Counted from the first letter of the stretch, positions 10,826-22,492 are shown. The stretch is DNA of 64,000 nt from Mastigias papua (GCA_964019165.1 OZ025277.1:1511453-1575452); one strand, 5' to 3'. Notes: generated by a model from the letters alone, not told the origin. Numbers and translations are program-made.

Positions 10826-11361
10826 TACACCTCGATACCGTCTTTCCTCGAAAATAAGTCGCGGGCCATTTTTTGCCTGAAGTGACATTTTTCGGCCTAC
10901 TTTTGAAATCCCTATTTTCGAGGTGTGTTCTGGAAAGAGAGAAAATACGATTTAGAAATCCAACAATTTGCAAAAACCTTCTAAATTGTAGTTTTGTAGC
11001 ACAGTGCTGATGTCCTCTTATGAAATCTCTAGCAAGTTATAAAGACAATTTCGTTTTGATCGTCATCCCATGCATTAGCTTCACATTCTAAGCCTGCACT
11101 ACTTCTAAGCACCTCTTTTCTCTTTAACTTCTGATCATCAGGACTTAGTTTCATCAATTCATGAAGTTATGATTTACTGCCATGCAAAGATCTTCCTTCA
11201 TTTGAACAAGTAATTTCGTCATTATCATCTTTTACATCTTTTCGACCTCTAGGCATATTTTAGAGGTCGGCTTATTTTCATTGTATCTGCTAAAATATCT
11301 CAGCTTGATTTTGAATCGGCTTATTTTCGAAGCTCGGTTTACTTTCGAGAAAATATGGGTA
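10826..11361. mobile_element. Non-autonomous DNA element with CGAAAATAAGCCG ends
   Basis: The left end reads TACACCTCGATACCGTCTTT then CCTCGAAAATAAGTCG. The reverse complement of the right end reads TACCCATATTTTCTCGAAAG then TAAACCGAGCTTCGAAAATAAGCCG. The shared TCGAAAATAAG(T/C)CG in inverted orientation, TA at the outer edges and further internal copies of GGCTTATTTTC mark a TA-flanked element without coding sequence. Elements with such ends are common in invertebrate genomes. Confidence 0.55.
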
Positions 11362-12251
11362 CATTAGAAGGCCCCATAACAGAACCTGTTTTTATAAGAA
11401 CCTAGAGGCTGAAATTTTATCTTTTGAGCCCCCTAAATAAGAGCATCAAGGTGGCTGAAACTGGGAGTAGTTCTTATACAATAGGTTTCATGTTATTTGA
11501 TTTAAGAAGCCAAGAGTAGAAACTTTCACATGTTGTTTATTTACTGGTCATTTTTTTTACAGAACAGTACCACACACATTTACTTTTCAGACTAAGATGA
11601 GACTTTTTCAGTAGCTCAACAAATCATAATAGTAATAAGCAAGGATGCTGACCTAAAGGTGTTCTCAAGTATTATCAAGAATTCTATTGCTGAAAACAGT
11701 TTTAATGTGTGCAAGGCATGTACTGTATATAAGAACCTTGTTAAGAACCTTACAGGCTGGAATTAAGAATACCCACCCATTAAATAAGAACCTACCCAGG
11801 CTGCCTGAGAAAAACTGAGCTTCTTTCATGCAGGTTTCTACTGTATACAAACCTGCGTAAATATTTGTTGAGTTTCAATATCCTATGTTACAGGATTTCT
11901 TAAAATTAGGACACAGCTGTCACTTACAATCATATTTACGCAAATTCATGAAGACGAATATGTCTATCACGTAACTAAGTACTTTTTAATCACTAAGTAA
12001 CCATGCCTTATCCCTTTCCGATAAAAAGTTGTCCATTGTTGTGCAGTACTAGTGACATGGATCTATGTGCAAAAGTTGCCACTAGGCTTGGGAAATCGAA
12101 ATGTAATGCAGGACCTTCTATTTCTTCTCAGTCCTCCCCAGTTGTTGACGTCCTGCAAGCCTCTGTTTCGAAGCAGTAAAAGACCGTTCGCTGGATATAG
12201 TGGTCGATCTATTGCATATAGCTGAGCGACTCAATTGGTTCTCCCTTAACT
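11362..12251. other. Intergenic with ATAAGAACCT motif clusters
   Basis: No gene. The motif ATAAGAACCT with nearby AGGCTG occurs at about 11395-11412, 11735-11760 and 11783-11800, and suggests remnants of another short inverted-repeat element. The boundaries are unclear. Confidence 0.35.
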
Positions 12252-12558
12252 TGCTTTTATAAAAGAAATATTTGTTCACCCAGTACTGAAACTTTCTTTC
12301 GAGTTTTCCTTCGCTTTTTCATGATTTCAGCACGGAAACTTTCGTAAGACTTTCCTAGCAAGAGTGTTCAAGTTTGTTTACAACTGGAGTGTCACGTAGA
12401 CAGAACAGGCACTGCACAAACAAAACACTAAACTACATAGGTTTGCATATAAATTTTATGCAAATTAAGCAAACGAGTGTGTATCAAGTTATCAACTGTC
12501 TTAGGTTTCATAAATCCAGTATTGAACTTTCTTAGCTTTTTAAACAACTGAGTACTGC
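12252..12558 (-). repeat. Dispersed ~300-bp repeat family 1, copy b
   Basis: Its minus strand starts CAGTACTCAGTTGTTTAAAA and ends with AAGTTTCAGTACTGGGTGAA followed by TTTTATAAAAGC. It matches copy a throughout and gives the clearest view of three internal repeats of an AAGAAAGTTTCAGTACTG-like motif (near each end and once inside). Confidence 0.75.
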
Positions 12559-13984
12559 TCTCTATAAAAGACTGTATAACCTATTTTGATCCGATAGTCA
12601 AGCAACATTTGTAATGGTTTAACTGGTCCTCTGCTAAAGACTAACAAAAATTAGAGTGACTGTGAATCTTAAACCGGTACTAAAATCTAAAATTCAATTT
12701 GAATATATGAAGAAATTATTATCTTAATTAAAATTATATGAATTTCTTTAGGATTTTAACGAAATAGAGCAGCAGTTTGCTTTAAATGTAAATCAATTCT
12801 AATATTCTTTACTTCGCAAGACACTGAAAGTGTACAGGAACATTCCAGCCTATTAGCATGCACTTTCGTAATCACCCTCAATCAGCTTTCGTATTTTAAA
12901 GCTCTGTAAGCCAATCTGTGAATTGTTCCTAAAGAGCTCGTGCGTATATTTGGGCGCCAAGTTGTTAAGATTTCGACATCATTGCTTTGTTTACGAGCAG
13001 ATTGTTTCTTCAGTATTTTTCCAACCCAATTTTTGTAAGAGGATTTGCTGGGGAATCAAAGCTACTGTAAGTTGTACCCTCACAGCTCATTTCTGTAGTT
13101 GTTGCAAAGCTCTATCGGCCACAGCTAACTAGAGCATAAGCATGAGCACTTTGCTCAACGGATGATAGAACGTTGCAAGTACATTTGCTAGGAGAGAGAT
13201 AAAGGTACACGTTTTTATCAGAAACCTGGTTCGAGGCCTAATAGTGAAAGTTTCTTAATTTCTGACCACATTTAGTTCTAGCAGTATCTTGAAAGCTTCT
13301 TAATTTATTGAAAAAAGCTGTAGTGAAAGAGAAAGCCAAACGTAGCAAGCATTGTCTTCTCTAATGCCCATAAGACTTATTGGCTTTTAAGCACATAAAA
13401 CATACTGTAGTGGACACTTCTAAATCCGTGGAGGAAAAGCGTATTTCCGAAACTGTGAAAGATGGCACCGAAATTTCTAAAGTTTTTTCACTCTCTCCTT
13501 ATAGTTCTACTTCAGTTCTTTAAACTATAGGCTGTCTAGTACTGGGTTTCTTATAAACCTTTTTCTTATGAAAAAGCGTGTAGAGCCCTTGGAATTGGCA
13601 GAAAACAGATTGGAATAGAGAAGAAAAGTCAATGACTTTTAACATGACAACAACTTAATTATCTCATGAAAACTTCGAACAATCGAATCAGTTTGGATTG
13701 AAAGAAGAAGAAGTAGAGCTCTTTTATATAACCTAGTTTTATGCCACTTAGGACATTTGGGAATCACCAAAGTAAGCTCCATAGCCTACAGCAATAGTTC
13801 CTCAGCTGTTGATAATGGTCTTGATTTTGCTAGATAAAAGAAGAAAGCAAAGAAAAGAAAGTAATGAATGATACAAAGAATTCATGCGACATCACCCGTC
13901 GCCTAGGTAACCAAGGGGCGCCTCGTCCAATGAGCGACCAGGCTTGTCATGGAAAATATTTGACAGAAAGGAAGCAAATTCAGA
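12559..13984. other. Intergenic with diverged repeat family 2 (about 13225-13590)
   Basis: No gene is supported. Read on the minus strand, about 13290-13205 contains AACTAAATGTGGTCAGAAAT followed by TAAGAAACTTTCACTATTAGGCC. This aligns with a segment at 54205-54290 on the plus strand. A related end (TAGTACTGGGTTTCTTATAA) occurs near 13535. Confidence 0.4.
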
Positions 13985-14034
13985 TACGAAACAGATTTAA
14001 ATTAGGAACATGATACGTTAGAAAACTAAAACAA

Positions 14035-15030
14035 TTGGGAATTTTCAACAACATATGCAATAAATTGGGAAGATATGGACTCCAAATCCTTGGACTCCGT
14101 GAGACAAACTGGAACAAGCAAGGAAGTTTAATAGCTGCATTAAATCACATAGTACTGTTCTCTAGAAATGAAGAGGGGTACATCCGTGGAGTAGGAGTCA
14201 TTCTCACCAAGGAAACAAGACAAGCTCTTATTTGCTATAGCCCTTAAATGACAGAATTACGAGAGTCATAGTAAAAGCTAAACTACAAGATATCTCTATC
14301 ACCAAATCTTATGCACCAACTTCCACACCTAGCAATGAAGAAATTGAGACCTTTTACATCACTCTTCAGGAAACTATTGACTCAATTCCAAAAAAAGATG
14401 TCAAACTCCTAATGGGAGTTTTCAACGCCAAATTGGGTAAACAAGATACTCCAAGGTCAGCATGCGGAAAATTTGGACTCGGACAACAGAATGAAAGGGG
14501 TGAAGATCTTATCGATTTCTCTGGCACAAACAACTTGATAAGTACCAACACAATGTTTAAACACCATAGACATCTATACACTTGGATCTCATCTGACAAG
14601 AAAAACTCGTAGCCAGATTGATTCCATTTTATTTAGTGAAAAACGGAGAAGCTGTTTAAAATAATGTAAGGACAAGACCAGGTGCAAACTGCAACAGTGA
14701 TCACCAACTCCCAACTGTAGATATCAGATTCACTCTAAAAAAGATGGGTCAACCCTCCCACCCAAAGAGAACAGACTATGAAACCTTAAATGGAGATTTT
14801 CAAATCTCAATCGCAAGCAAATTTGAGATACTACTGCGATGTGAGAAAGAGAAAACTCCTGACGAACTGTGGAAAGCTGGCAAAGAAATCATCATCAACA
14901 ATGCAAAAGAACAGATCTGCAAGAAAAAGAAGAAAACGACTAACTGGATCTCGGACGAAATACGAAATGAAGCTAAATTAGGAGAGAACTTAAATCCAGA
15001 GGATTTGATTACCTGGATATTGAAGTAAAA
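14035..15030 (+). pseudogene. LINE endonuclease domain, disrupted
   Basis: Three overlapping frames (14035-14247, 14412-14612, 14744-15028) together cover an exonuclease-endonuclease-phosphatase fold domain. The motif normally reading GDFNA is GVFNA here (about 14414-14428). The Asp of that motif is a catalytic residue in this fold, so the domain would be dead even without its stops. The SDH block near 14697-14705 is retained. Confidence 0.8.
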
Positions 15031-15602
15031 TACAGAAATCAATATGCCAAAGTCCAAAGGCTGATGAGAAGAGGCAAACAGAATTTTATCCAATAACAAT
15101 GTAAGAAAATTGAACCTTGGAGTTGAGAATCTTACAAAAAGTTCAAAGCCAACTATTGACACGATATAGTCAGAAAACGGTGCAGGTCTATGCGATGGGG
15201 ATAAAGTTTGGAAAAGATGGGAAGAGTACTGTTCCAAACTTATAGGAAGAATAGAAATTTAACCCCAAGCCACCTAGAACATAATGTTGGAGATGACGTT
15301 GAGTATTCGTTCTAATTAGAAATTTTGTATACATTGTATCCCTGTTGCTAAGGTAATAAGCTTGCCTCGTGCTTTTGCTGAAAATGGCGATCTAACTTCG
15401 TGTGTACTGCTCTCTCAATAGTTTTATCACATACTACCTTCGAACCTGAACCACCACCTCTACTAGATGAAAAAAAAGAAGCGCGCAATCAAAGATCTAT
15501 AAACTGACAAAAGCTCAGGATTAGATGAAATTACGTCTGAATCAATTAAGACTGGAGGTTCCAATATTGTAGCTTACTATCACAAACTCTTCTTCAAAAT
15601 CT

Positions 15603-17042
15603 TTTTTTTTTCTATCAAATCTAAAACTACAAGTAGTATAATTCAACTGTGTCAATCATAGCGGAAAAAGACACAAGGTCATCGAGTTTCTACTATGAAA
15701 GGCACTTACAATATTAATTAGCTTTAATTTACAAGTAACACAACGGAAAATTACATATAATCACGGGAGATATGCTGCTGCATTTCTACATATAAAGATT
15801 GAACCTACAATCGTTTCGTATTTTCAATAAAATGAATTGTTTCCTCTATAATCATTTTGTTCACACTCGCACCTAGCTCAGGTTTTCCGAAAAGGAGTAA
15901 ATTACAAAGTGAATTGGAGTCCATGCTCGAAACGCTGAACTCAAGAATGTCTTCGAGATGACCAAAAAGATCTTCCCGTATATTGTCATACAAGGGGCAG
16001 TGCAGGAAAAAGTGTTCATTGTCCTCATTAGCCTGTCCGCAGTCGCACGTTGGGCTTACACAATCAAAATTGTGTCGAAATTTGTGCTCATTTAGATCGC
16101 TAAAATTGACACGAAGCTTTGTCAAGCGCTATATGCCAGTAATATCATGGATATTGAATATCGGTTTCCTCGATGGTCTGATCATGGCCAATACTTTCCT
16201 TTTGAATTCCTCAAGAGAAGCCGAATTTTTGATTCCATCATCAAGCAAATTCCATTCATAAAGAACATTCTGGAAGTAGGTATTTGAAAAGCGAACAGTT
16301 CTTGGAATATTTTGATTATAAACCCGCGCATGTCGAAGATTGTAAGGGAGATCGCGCTCAGGGGGAATTTCTTCAAATAAATACTGCGGAGATGCGGACA
16401 TTTTCAGGCTGTAATAATGACACAAACGTCTATACCACCTTCTCTCATAAAGCTTTTCCCATCCCAGTTCCTCATAAAGCCTTTACCTATTGGTGCCTCT
16501 CCAAGCACTAGTCACTGCAAGTGCCGCAGAGTACTGTGTTTGCTAAAGTTTCTTTGTCATATCCAAGGACATATTTGGATCAAATCTGTGATAAATTATG
16601 TCCACATAATCTAAATGAGGTCTTACATGTAATTTATAGACTTGATCAACAACGTCCCTTGCTACGTATCTGGAAAGGTGCCTTATGATGCCAATGCCCC
16701 TTCTTGCTTTCATAATTGATTCGCGGATGTGACTTTGGAAATTAAGTTTAGAATCCAATATCAGACCCAAGTGCTTGTGTTCAGACTTCCTTTCCACCTT
16801 TCTATTCTGTGGTATTACCAAGGAACAGGCTAGGGTGATGGAGCTGTACCCTTTTGGCTGAAAAAATTACTTCTTCAGTTTTTTTAGCATTGAATTCCAT
16901 TTTCCATTGCCATGCCCATAAACCTACCCTTTCCAAATCCCTATTTAATTGTTGTGCAGTTATGACCTCATCATGAACAACAGAAAAGAGAGATGTGTCA
17001 TCGGCAAATATTTTTACGTCGCTATCAATATTATCAACAAGG
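15603..17042 (-). mobile_element. Nested 5'-truncated LINE of a second family (CR1/jockey-like RT)
   Basis: On the minus strand the frames 17042-16802, 16821-16543, 16425-16129 and 16125-15805 read in order through an RT C-terminal half. They show DLVDNIDSDVKIFADDTSLF (RT motif C, FADD), FNAKKTEE, HLGLILDSKLNF, the YLF..NLRHARVY tail domain and a terminal Cys-rich block (CDCGQANEDNEHFFLHC). A T10 run at 15603-15611 is the poly-A tail on the minus strand. The 5' end is truncated inside RT at about 17042. The flanks repeat TCAAAATCT (15594-15602) and TCAAATCT (17043-17050) as a near-perfect target-site duplication. Several frameshifts occur, so it is inactive. Confidence 0.85.
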
Positions 17043-17065
17043 TCAAATCTGGGTTGAAAAACGGT

Positions 17066-17650
17066 GGCCAGTGGATTGGATAAATTCCATCTTTGTTCCA
17101 ATCCCAAGAAAAGGAGACACTCTGATTTACTAATAACAGAACCATCGCACTCATGAGTCACAGTAGCAAAGTTCTACTGAAAGTAATTACAAGAAGAGTT
17201 CTAAATAAAATGAATGATGAAATTGCTGGGGAACAGACAGGATTCAAAGCCGGTAGAGAAACAAGAAATCAAATCCTCAATTCAAAAATGGTCTATGAAA
17301 AGAACCGTGAACATGGAAAAGATCTATTCCTCTGTTTTATTGACTATACCAGAGCCTTTGACACTGTGGCACACGACATCCTAAGGAAAAATATGCGCGA
17401 AATGGGCTTTTCTCAGCATATCATCCTGATGCTGAAAGCGATGTGTGACGAGCAAAAAGCTGCAGTGAGAACGACCTATGGATTGACCGAATGGATTAGA
17501 ATTGAACAGGGAGTCAGACAGGGGTGCATAATATCACCACATCTATTCAACATCTATTCAACATCTATTCAACATCTATTCAACATCTATTCAACATCTA
17601 TTCAACATCTATTCAACATCTATTCAACATCTATTCTGAAGCAATTATGA
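17066..17650 (+). pseudogene. LINE reverse transcriptase segment after the nested insertion
   Basis: The frame 17153-17650, extended upstream through SIFVPIPRKGD (about 17085), encodes RT fingers and palm with FIDYTRAFD (motif A region) and GVRQGCIISPHLFN (motif B region). It ends in an 11-bp tandem expansion that shifts the frame. The normal continuation (IYSEAIMRKAL) is found in another frame from 17524. Confidence 0.8.
17540..17638 (+). repeat. 11-bp tandem repeat expanded inside the RT gene
   Basis: Nine head-to-tail copies of CATCTATTCAA, eight perfect and the last ending CATCTATTCTG. The expected RT sequence at this point (HLFNIYSE) already contains two such units, so about seven were added. 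Seven times 11 bp is 77 bp and shifts the reading frame. Confidence 0.95.
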
Positions 17651-18565
17651 GGAAAGCATTATCTGGTTTTGAAGGAACAGTCACAATCAATGGACACCCA
17701 ATTATAAACTTTAAGACATCCAGATGACGTAGTCCTCATAGCTGGCGGTGTGTACTAACTGCAGAATTTAGTGGATAGAGTTAGACTTGAAAGTGAAAAA
17801 CCAGGGCTTCTACTCAATGCAAAGAAAACGAAAGTAATGAAGTTAGAAGATAGATTACTAAAGAAAATGATGGAATTTGTGAGAAGGAAGAAGTTTCCAA
17901 AGATGGAACTTATCAAGATCAACGATAAGTCTATTGAGAACGCCAAACAATTTACTTACTCGGGTGTGGTATTCACAGACAGTTATGACGATTGTGTTGA
18001 AATTAAAAAAAGATTGGCAATTGTCAGAAATCCCACTTTAGTATTAAAAACCATCTGGAAGGATAAGACATATAAGACTGGTAGAGATAAGACTATCATT
18101 TAACAAAAAAGAAGAATAATTGATGATTTAACAAAAAAGAGGAACAGTTATGTGGCAGAGGAATGATGGAAACAACGAGATTGGCTCAGGAGCCGGATCG
18201 CTGGAGAAGTTTGGTGCAGAGGGCCACGGCTGGTCGGGACCGATCAATCCGTTAATGATGATGATGATAATGAAGCAGTGGACATTGGAAGGTGCAAGCG
18301 CTATTTTATATGAAAATAATGTATAGACACTGTTAAAGTTAGCAGACAAACGAACGTAAATCCTCGTTAGAATGAGAGTCAAGAAAGCAACACTTGTTCT
18401 TACAACATAACAGAACAACGAAGTGAACTCAAATTAAACAGCGGTATACAAACTCTATAGTGTCCCTCAAGCTGTGTATCAGCGGAAATCAGAGTTCATG
18501 TTTATTTATATTTCGTATCCAATTCAATATTCAATTCAATTCAATTGAATATTTTGACAGACACT

Positions 18566-18842
18566 CAGTACTCGGCTGCTCAAAAAGTTAGGAAAGTTTA
18601 GTATTCGACCTTTGAAACCGAAGAAAATTGATAAGTTCACTTGTACTTACAATTCCAATTTTCACTTAACCCAATATCCTTTTTTGCTTAATGTACATGG
18701 ACTTCCTGTAATAATATATGGACTTCAGTGTTATTTTTCTGTAGCGTCTGACTTTTTATTACACTAGTTCAAATATTCTTGTTGGGAAAGTCTATAGAAA
18801 ATTTCAGTACTTGCCGAAAAATCTTTCGCGTAACAATGTGTA
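18566..18842 (+). repeat. Dispersed ~300-bp repeat family 1, copy c
   Basis: Begins CAGTACTCGGCTGCTCAAAA followed by AGTTAGGAAAGTT and ends near TTTCAGTACTTGCCGAAAAA. It aligns with copies a, b and d but is more diverged in the middle. Confidence 0.7.
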
Positions 18843-19485
18843 AATGCCTACAAAAGCTACTTGGGCATGTATACTGCCATAGTTGAGGCACGGAATAGAG
18901 AACAGGATCTGCGGCAGAGGTAGTAGCTCTTATCGTGAAGAAAGATAGTCATATGTGTTGCGATGCTTTACGGTGCCTTCTGATACCTTGCGATAGATAA
19001 TTGATATCCTAACTTCCTTGTCCAATTGTCGAAGTCAGATATCCAAACCTGAGCATGAGATACCGATTATAGACAAGCTGAGCTAAGTCATTTCTGGCTT
19101 GGAGTTTGTTTTGCTTCTATCCTTTTACCCAGCCAACCTTGTATTGTAGATACATGGGTACCTCTCACTGCTTTCTGCCTCCGATTTTCACTCAAACTTT
19201 GGTGATCAAACGTTTCCTGCATCCATTCTTAGTATATCCAATTCTTGTGTGTCATCACAAAAGGCCCCATGGAGTAAACCGTTTATAAGACCTGTTAACA
19301 TGGTCGTCTTTTGATAGCCTGATGATATTTTCAGAATGGTGGCTTCTCAAATATTACAGAATCATTATCATTATTTCCGCTCCGCAGAGCATTCTGTGCA
19401 GGACTTTTGGTAACTATAGTTACTTGTCAGTCTGCCTAAAAATCTCAAGCCTTACTCTAAGACAGGTCTTTTACTTGAAGGTATA
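18843..19485. other. Upstream region of the GT31 gene
   Basis: No repeat or coding content was recognised. It should contain the promoter and 5' leader of the gene starting at 19486. No TATA box could be assigned with confidence. Confidence 0.4.
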
Positions 19486-19873
19486 ATGATGAGATTCCAG
19501 AGTCCCTTAGGCATATCTGTTATACTTGCTGCGTTTATAATAATTGCAGAGCTGTGCTTTTTTGTGGAGTTCTTCGTATGGCAAAATGATAGGACGATGC
19601 GAGTAGTAAGTGATAATGTAACGTCATTGGATGATGGAAGTCAAGATCATCGGAAAACTAAAAACGTAATTTTAGTTGTTGGTGTATTAAACAGATTGAG
19701 CTTGTCTAGAAGAAGGAGAGCCATCCGATCAACTTGGATGTCAGATTGCGACAGACTAAAAGTGATTTGTAAATTCTTCGTAGATTCATTCAACTTGCTT
19801 TCTGGAGACAATTTGACAAGAATCAGGGAAGAAAGCAGTACACATGGTGATATCGTTGAAATGCCATACATAG
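19486..19873 (+). CDS. GT31 family glycosyltransferase (beta-1,3-galactosyltransferase-like), exon 1
   Basis: Encodes residues 1-129 plus the first base of codon 130. It starts with a short cytosolic end, then a hydrophobic signal-anchor at about residues 9-32 rich in Ile, Phe and Val, giving a Golgi type II topology. A stem follows with N-glycosylation sequons NVT (44) and NLT (109). The GT31 start-of-domain block follows: VILVVGVL (61-68) and RRRRAIRSTW (75-84). The donor is ATAG|GTAAAC at 19873/19874. Reading on past the donor meets a stop within a dozen codons. A second ATG follows the first directly, and the first is taken as start. Joined to the exon at 22493 it gives a 359-residue protein, a normal length for the family. 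Confidence 0.85.
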
Positions 19874-20329
19874 GTAAACAGAATGACTTCTTTGATTAAC
19901 TTAATTCTACTCTTTCCATGTTAGAAGGTAATTATTTTGGAGCAAGGGTGCTGAGAAGGGTCAGGACAACAAGCAGAGTGATTCAGATTTCGATGTTCGA
20001 CGTTTGCGTCTTCAGATTATTTGTCCGTAAATAAAAGTTGCCTCAAATTCAATTTCCACCATCATTTTGGGCGGCTATGCCTTACGTTGCTGAACTGTTA
20101 TTCGATAATGGTTTTTTTCAATGAGCTCACAAACTAAAGCATTACGTTATGAACAAATTTTCAGTAGATAAAATTTCGGATATAAAGCTTCGGCGAAAAC
20201 ATTTTCCGGCAAATTTTGGATATTTCGGCGAAATAAATTTTCGGACAAGCTTGGATAATTCTTCAATAACTCTTAGTATTTCTACTTCTATTTCAGTAAA
20301 AGAATCGCGACAACAAATAAAGACATTTT

Positions 20330-21165
20330 ATTGATAATCAATTACTTCTATTTCATTTGAGTAGTCACCATTCTCTGATATTTCATTGACAATTTCAGCA
20401 ATTTCACTTGATGATGAATTGATATCAGGACCATATTTTAATAATTCTCCATATATTGCGTCTATTCCAGTACTTTTTCCATTTTTTAGGGATTTGATAG
20501 CATTTTTATTTCTACTGTTGTGAAAGGCATTTTCATCTTTTTTGGCATTATACCTTCCATTTCTTTCTCTGTTTCCTTTTTGGACATCTTTTCAAAGAAC
20601 TTTATTACTATTTCTACTTGCTTTGTTCTTTAGTTGCTTTTCCATCTCTGCTATCTACTACAAATTTACTCTTTCCTTTTCTCCTTTGAAGTTATCTTGT
20701 GGCTTGGAACATTTTTCTACTGTCATCTTTGTATTTTTCAATCTCTTAAACCATTTCCCTAATCTTCTTTTCATTGTCCTCGTGGCTTTTATTGTGTAAT
20801 TGCTCTATAGTTTTGTTTCTTTATTTCCAATGGATTTCTTTTTTATTCTTATAATTTGTGGCATTTATATTATTCCTAACCAATTTCTGCTATTTCTGCG
20901 AGCACTACGATTTTACTAGTTTGGCTTTTCGTCTCATTACTTTTTCACGCCACTTTTTCAGCTGCCTGGAGACATATTTGTGCTATACCATCTTTCTTCT
21001 TTCTTGGCCATCTTTCGTGAACAGTTCTTTCCTTTCGTCTAATTTTGCTTCTACATTCTTTTGATAATATTGCAAGCATTCTGTATCTCTTATTTATATA
21101 GATGCAGGTTTGAGATTTTCTTTTACTTTGTATTTTGTACCAATTAAATATTAACATTGCCCTTT
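20330..21165 (-). mobile_element. Decayed LINE ORF2 fragment in the GT31 intron
   Basis: Translating the minus strand in shifting frames gives the linker before the RT domain (KSHEDNEKKIREMV, EIEKYKDDSRKMFQA, FVVDSRDGKATKE). It then gives the start of RT with FTTVEIKNAIKSLKNGKST, GIDAIYGELLKYGPD and EIVNEISENGDYSNEI. This matches the N-terminal part of non-LTR RT (AIKSLKNGKS.GID) and stops before the catalytic motifs. Many stops and frameshifts are present. It lies antisense to the host gene. The plus strand is T-rich because of it, which produces spurious hydrophobic frames. Confidence 0.75.
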
Positions 21166-21169
21166 ACAA

Positions 21170-22490
21170 GTCTTTGATCTGTAAAGTATCAATGCCACTA
21201 ACTGCTGTTCGGAGAGACCATGAATATTGCATTAATCATGAATACATATCACAAGGCTACATTATATCTTCCGTTCTTACGCTCTCAAAGCTTAAGTTTC
21301 GTGGTCTTTGATCAACTATACAACAAGACATGCCTAGGAACATCTTCAATTTCATAATTCAGTACCTAAATCACACTTCACCAACCAGAAAGAGCCTTTA
21401 CAGAGGGTCCCATTCCAATTCTCCTTCTTTGTCTTTCTGCCTTTATCCAGAAGCACTTCAAAATGTTATTTCGAGTTGCAGTTTATACTTTGCGGATGGT
21501 AAATACACCTGGCGTCACAACTCTGTATTCTCTTTCTTTCAAGACCATTCTCTTTTTTTGCAGAGTTGCTTGTTATATGCTGTTCTCTCTTTTTCTCGTC
21601 CCCCTCTTTCATCACTGGCGACTCCCCTTAGGCGAGATCTTAACATAGTTTTTACAGGTAATTCTCTCTATCTCCTAGAACTTTCTGTAGCATTCTAAGT
21701 GCAAGCCTCTTTTACGCGATCTTAAACTCAGGCTACGGTAGTATTCAATTTATATACCTCTCAATGAGTATCCTGGAGACTTTTGAATCCTCCAATGATT
21801 CAGTGATTACGATGATAGACGATTTGACAAAATAGCTGACGTAACAATTTCAACATCATCGACGTTTCTGTTCGGTGCCTCCCTAGCCCTCCCATGGCAC
21901 CACCCCTGGTGGTTACACATCTTTAATTTCTCTGTTTCTTTTTAATCTACGCTTATATTTGTTAACTTCTTTATACAGACAAGCCACTAATACACTGCTT
22001 GTAGCTAGCCCGGTGTATCATTGTACCTCTGTGAGACCAAGTTTGAATTCATCTGCTGCTTTTTATTTAAAATGTGCGTATAACTGCTGTATATTGTAAA
22101 AATGTGCTTTCCAATGATATGATCACTCTCACCCTCACCTTCCATTACAATTTTGCTGATTCTCACCTTTCCTAGATCTAGTCTTATTGTTGTTTTCCCT
22201 TTGTTCTCCTCATCTCTTTCTCGTAGCTTACAACACATAACCCTCTGCATAGCTCTTCCTTGAGGCTAGAAGCTGTCCCCTCCAGTTTTCTTCAGGGTCA
22301 AGTCTGTAATTCATCCAAATTCGAATGGAAAAGGCTTGATGAGGTGGGAAATGTCTGGTAAGGTATAATTCATTATGATTTAATTTCATTGCCGTTGGCA
22401 TAGCTTTTTAAAAGTCTTTCGGCACCCCACTGAACCGAAGTATAGCATACTTTCCAAACAGGGCTTTAATTCATTTTGCATGATAATTTC
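21170..22490 (+). other. Remainder of the GT31 intron
   Basis: No recognised repeat or exon. The intron ends with a pyrimidine-containing acceptor (TTTTGCATGATAATTTCAG at about 22474-22492). The frame at 21330-21698 has no family resemblance and is taken as chance. Confidence 0.5.
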
Positions 22491-22492
22491 AG

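Larger units (their letters stand above)
13985..18275 (+). mobile_element. Decayed LINE (endonuclease + reverse transcriptase), interrupted by a nested LINE
   Basis: This is a near full-length ORF2 region of a non-LTR retrotransposon. The apurinic-type endonuclease (about 14000-14750) shows LGLRETNW, YAPTS, MGVFNAKLGK, TWISSD and SDHQLPTVD blocks. The pre-RT linker follows to about 15190. RT segments lie at 15440-15602 and resume at 17043 after a nested insertion. RT landmarks are SIFVPIPRKGD, FIDYTRAFD and GVRQGCIISPHLFN. The usual Y/FADD is changed to HPDD in a shifted frame at about 17718. The 3' part ends with LAQEPDRWRSLVQRA (about 18180-18262) and a (TGA)n tail, typical of such elements. 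Multiple stops and frameshifts occur, and about 125 bp of unrelated sequence (15310-15432) splits the linker. The element is not functional. Confidence 0.85.

Noticed and set aside
14800..15237. 145-codon minus-strand frame
   Set aside because: It lies antisense to the LINE endonuclease-RT linker, with Phe/Ser-rich shadow composition.
20542..21064. Hydrophobic, membrane-protein-like frames on the plus strand
   Set aside because: The Phe/Leu richness is the complement of an A-rich antisense LINE relic.
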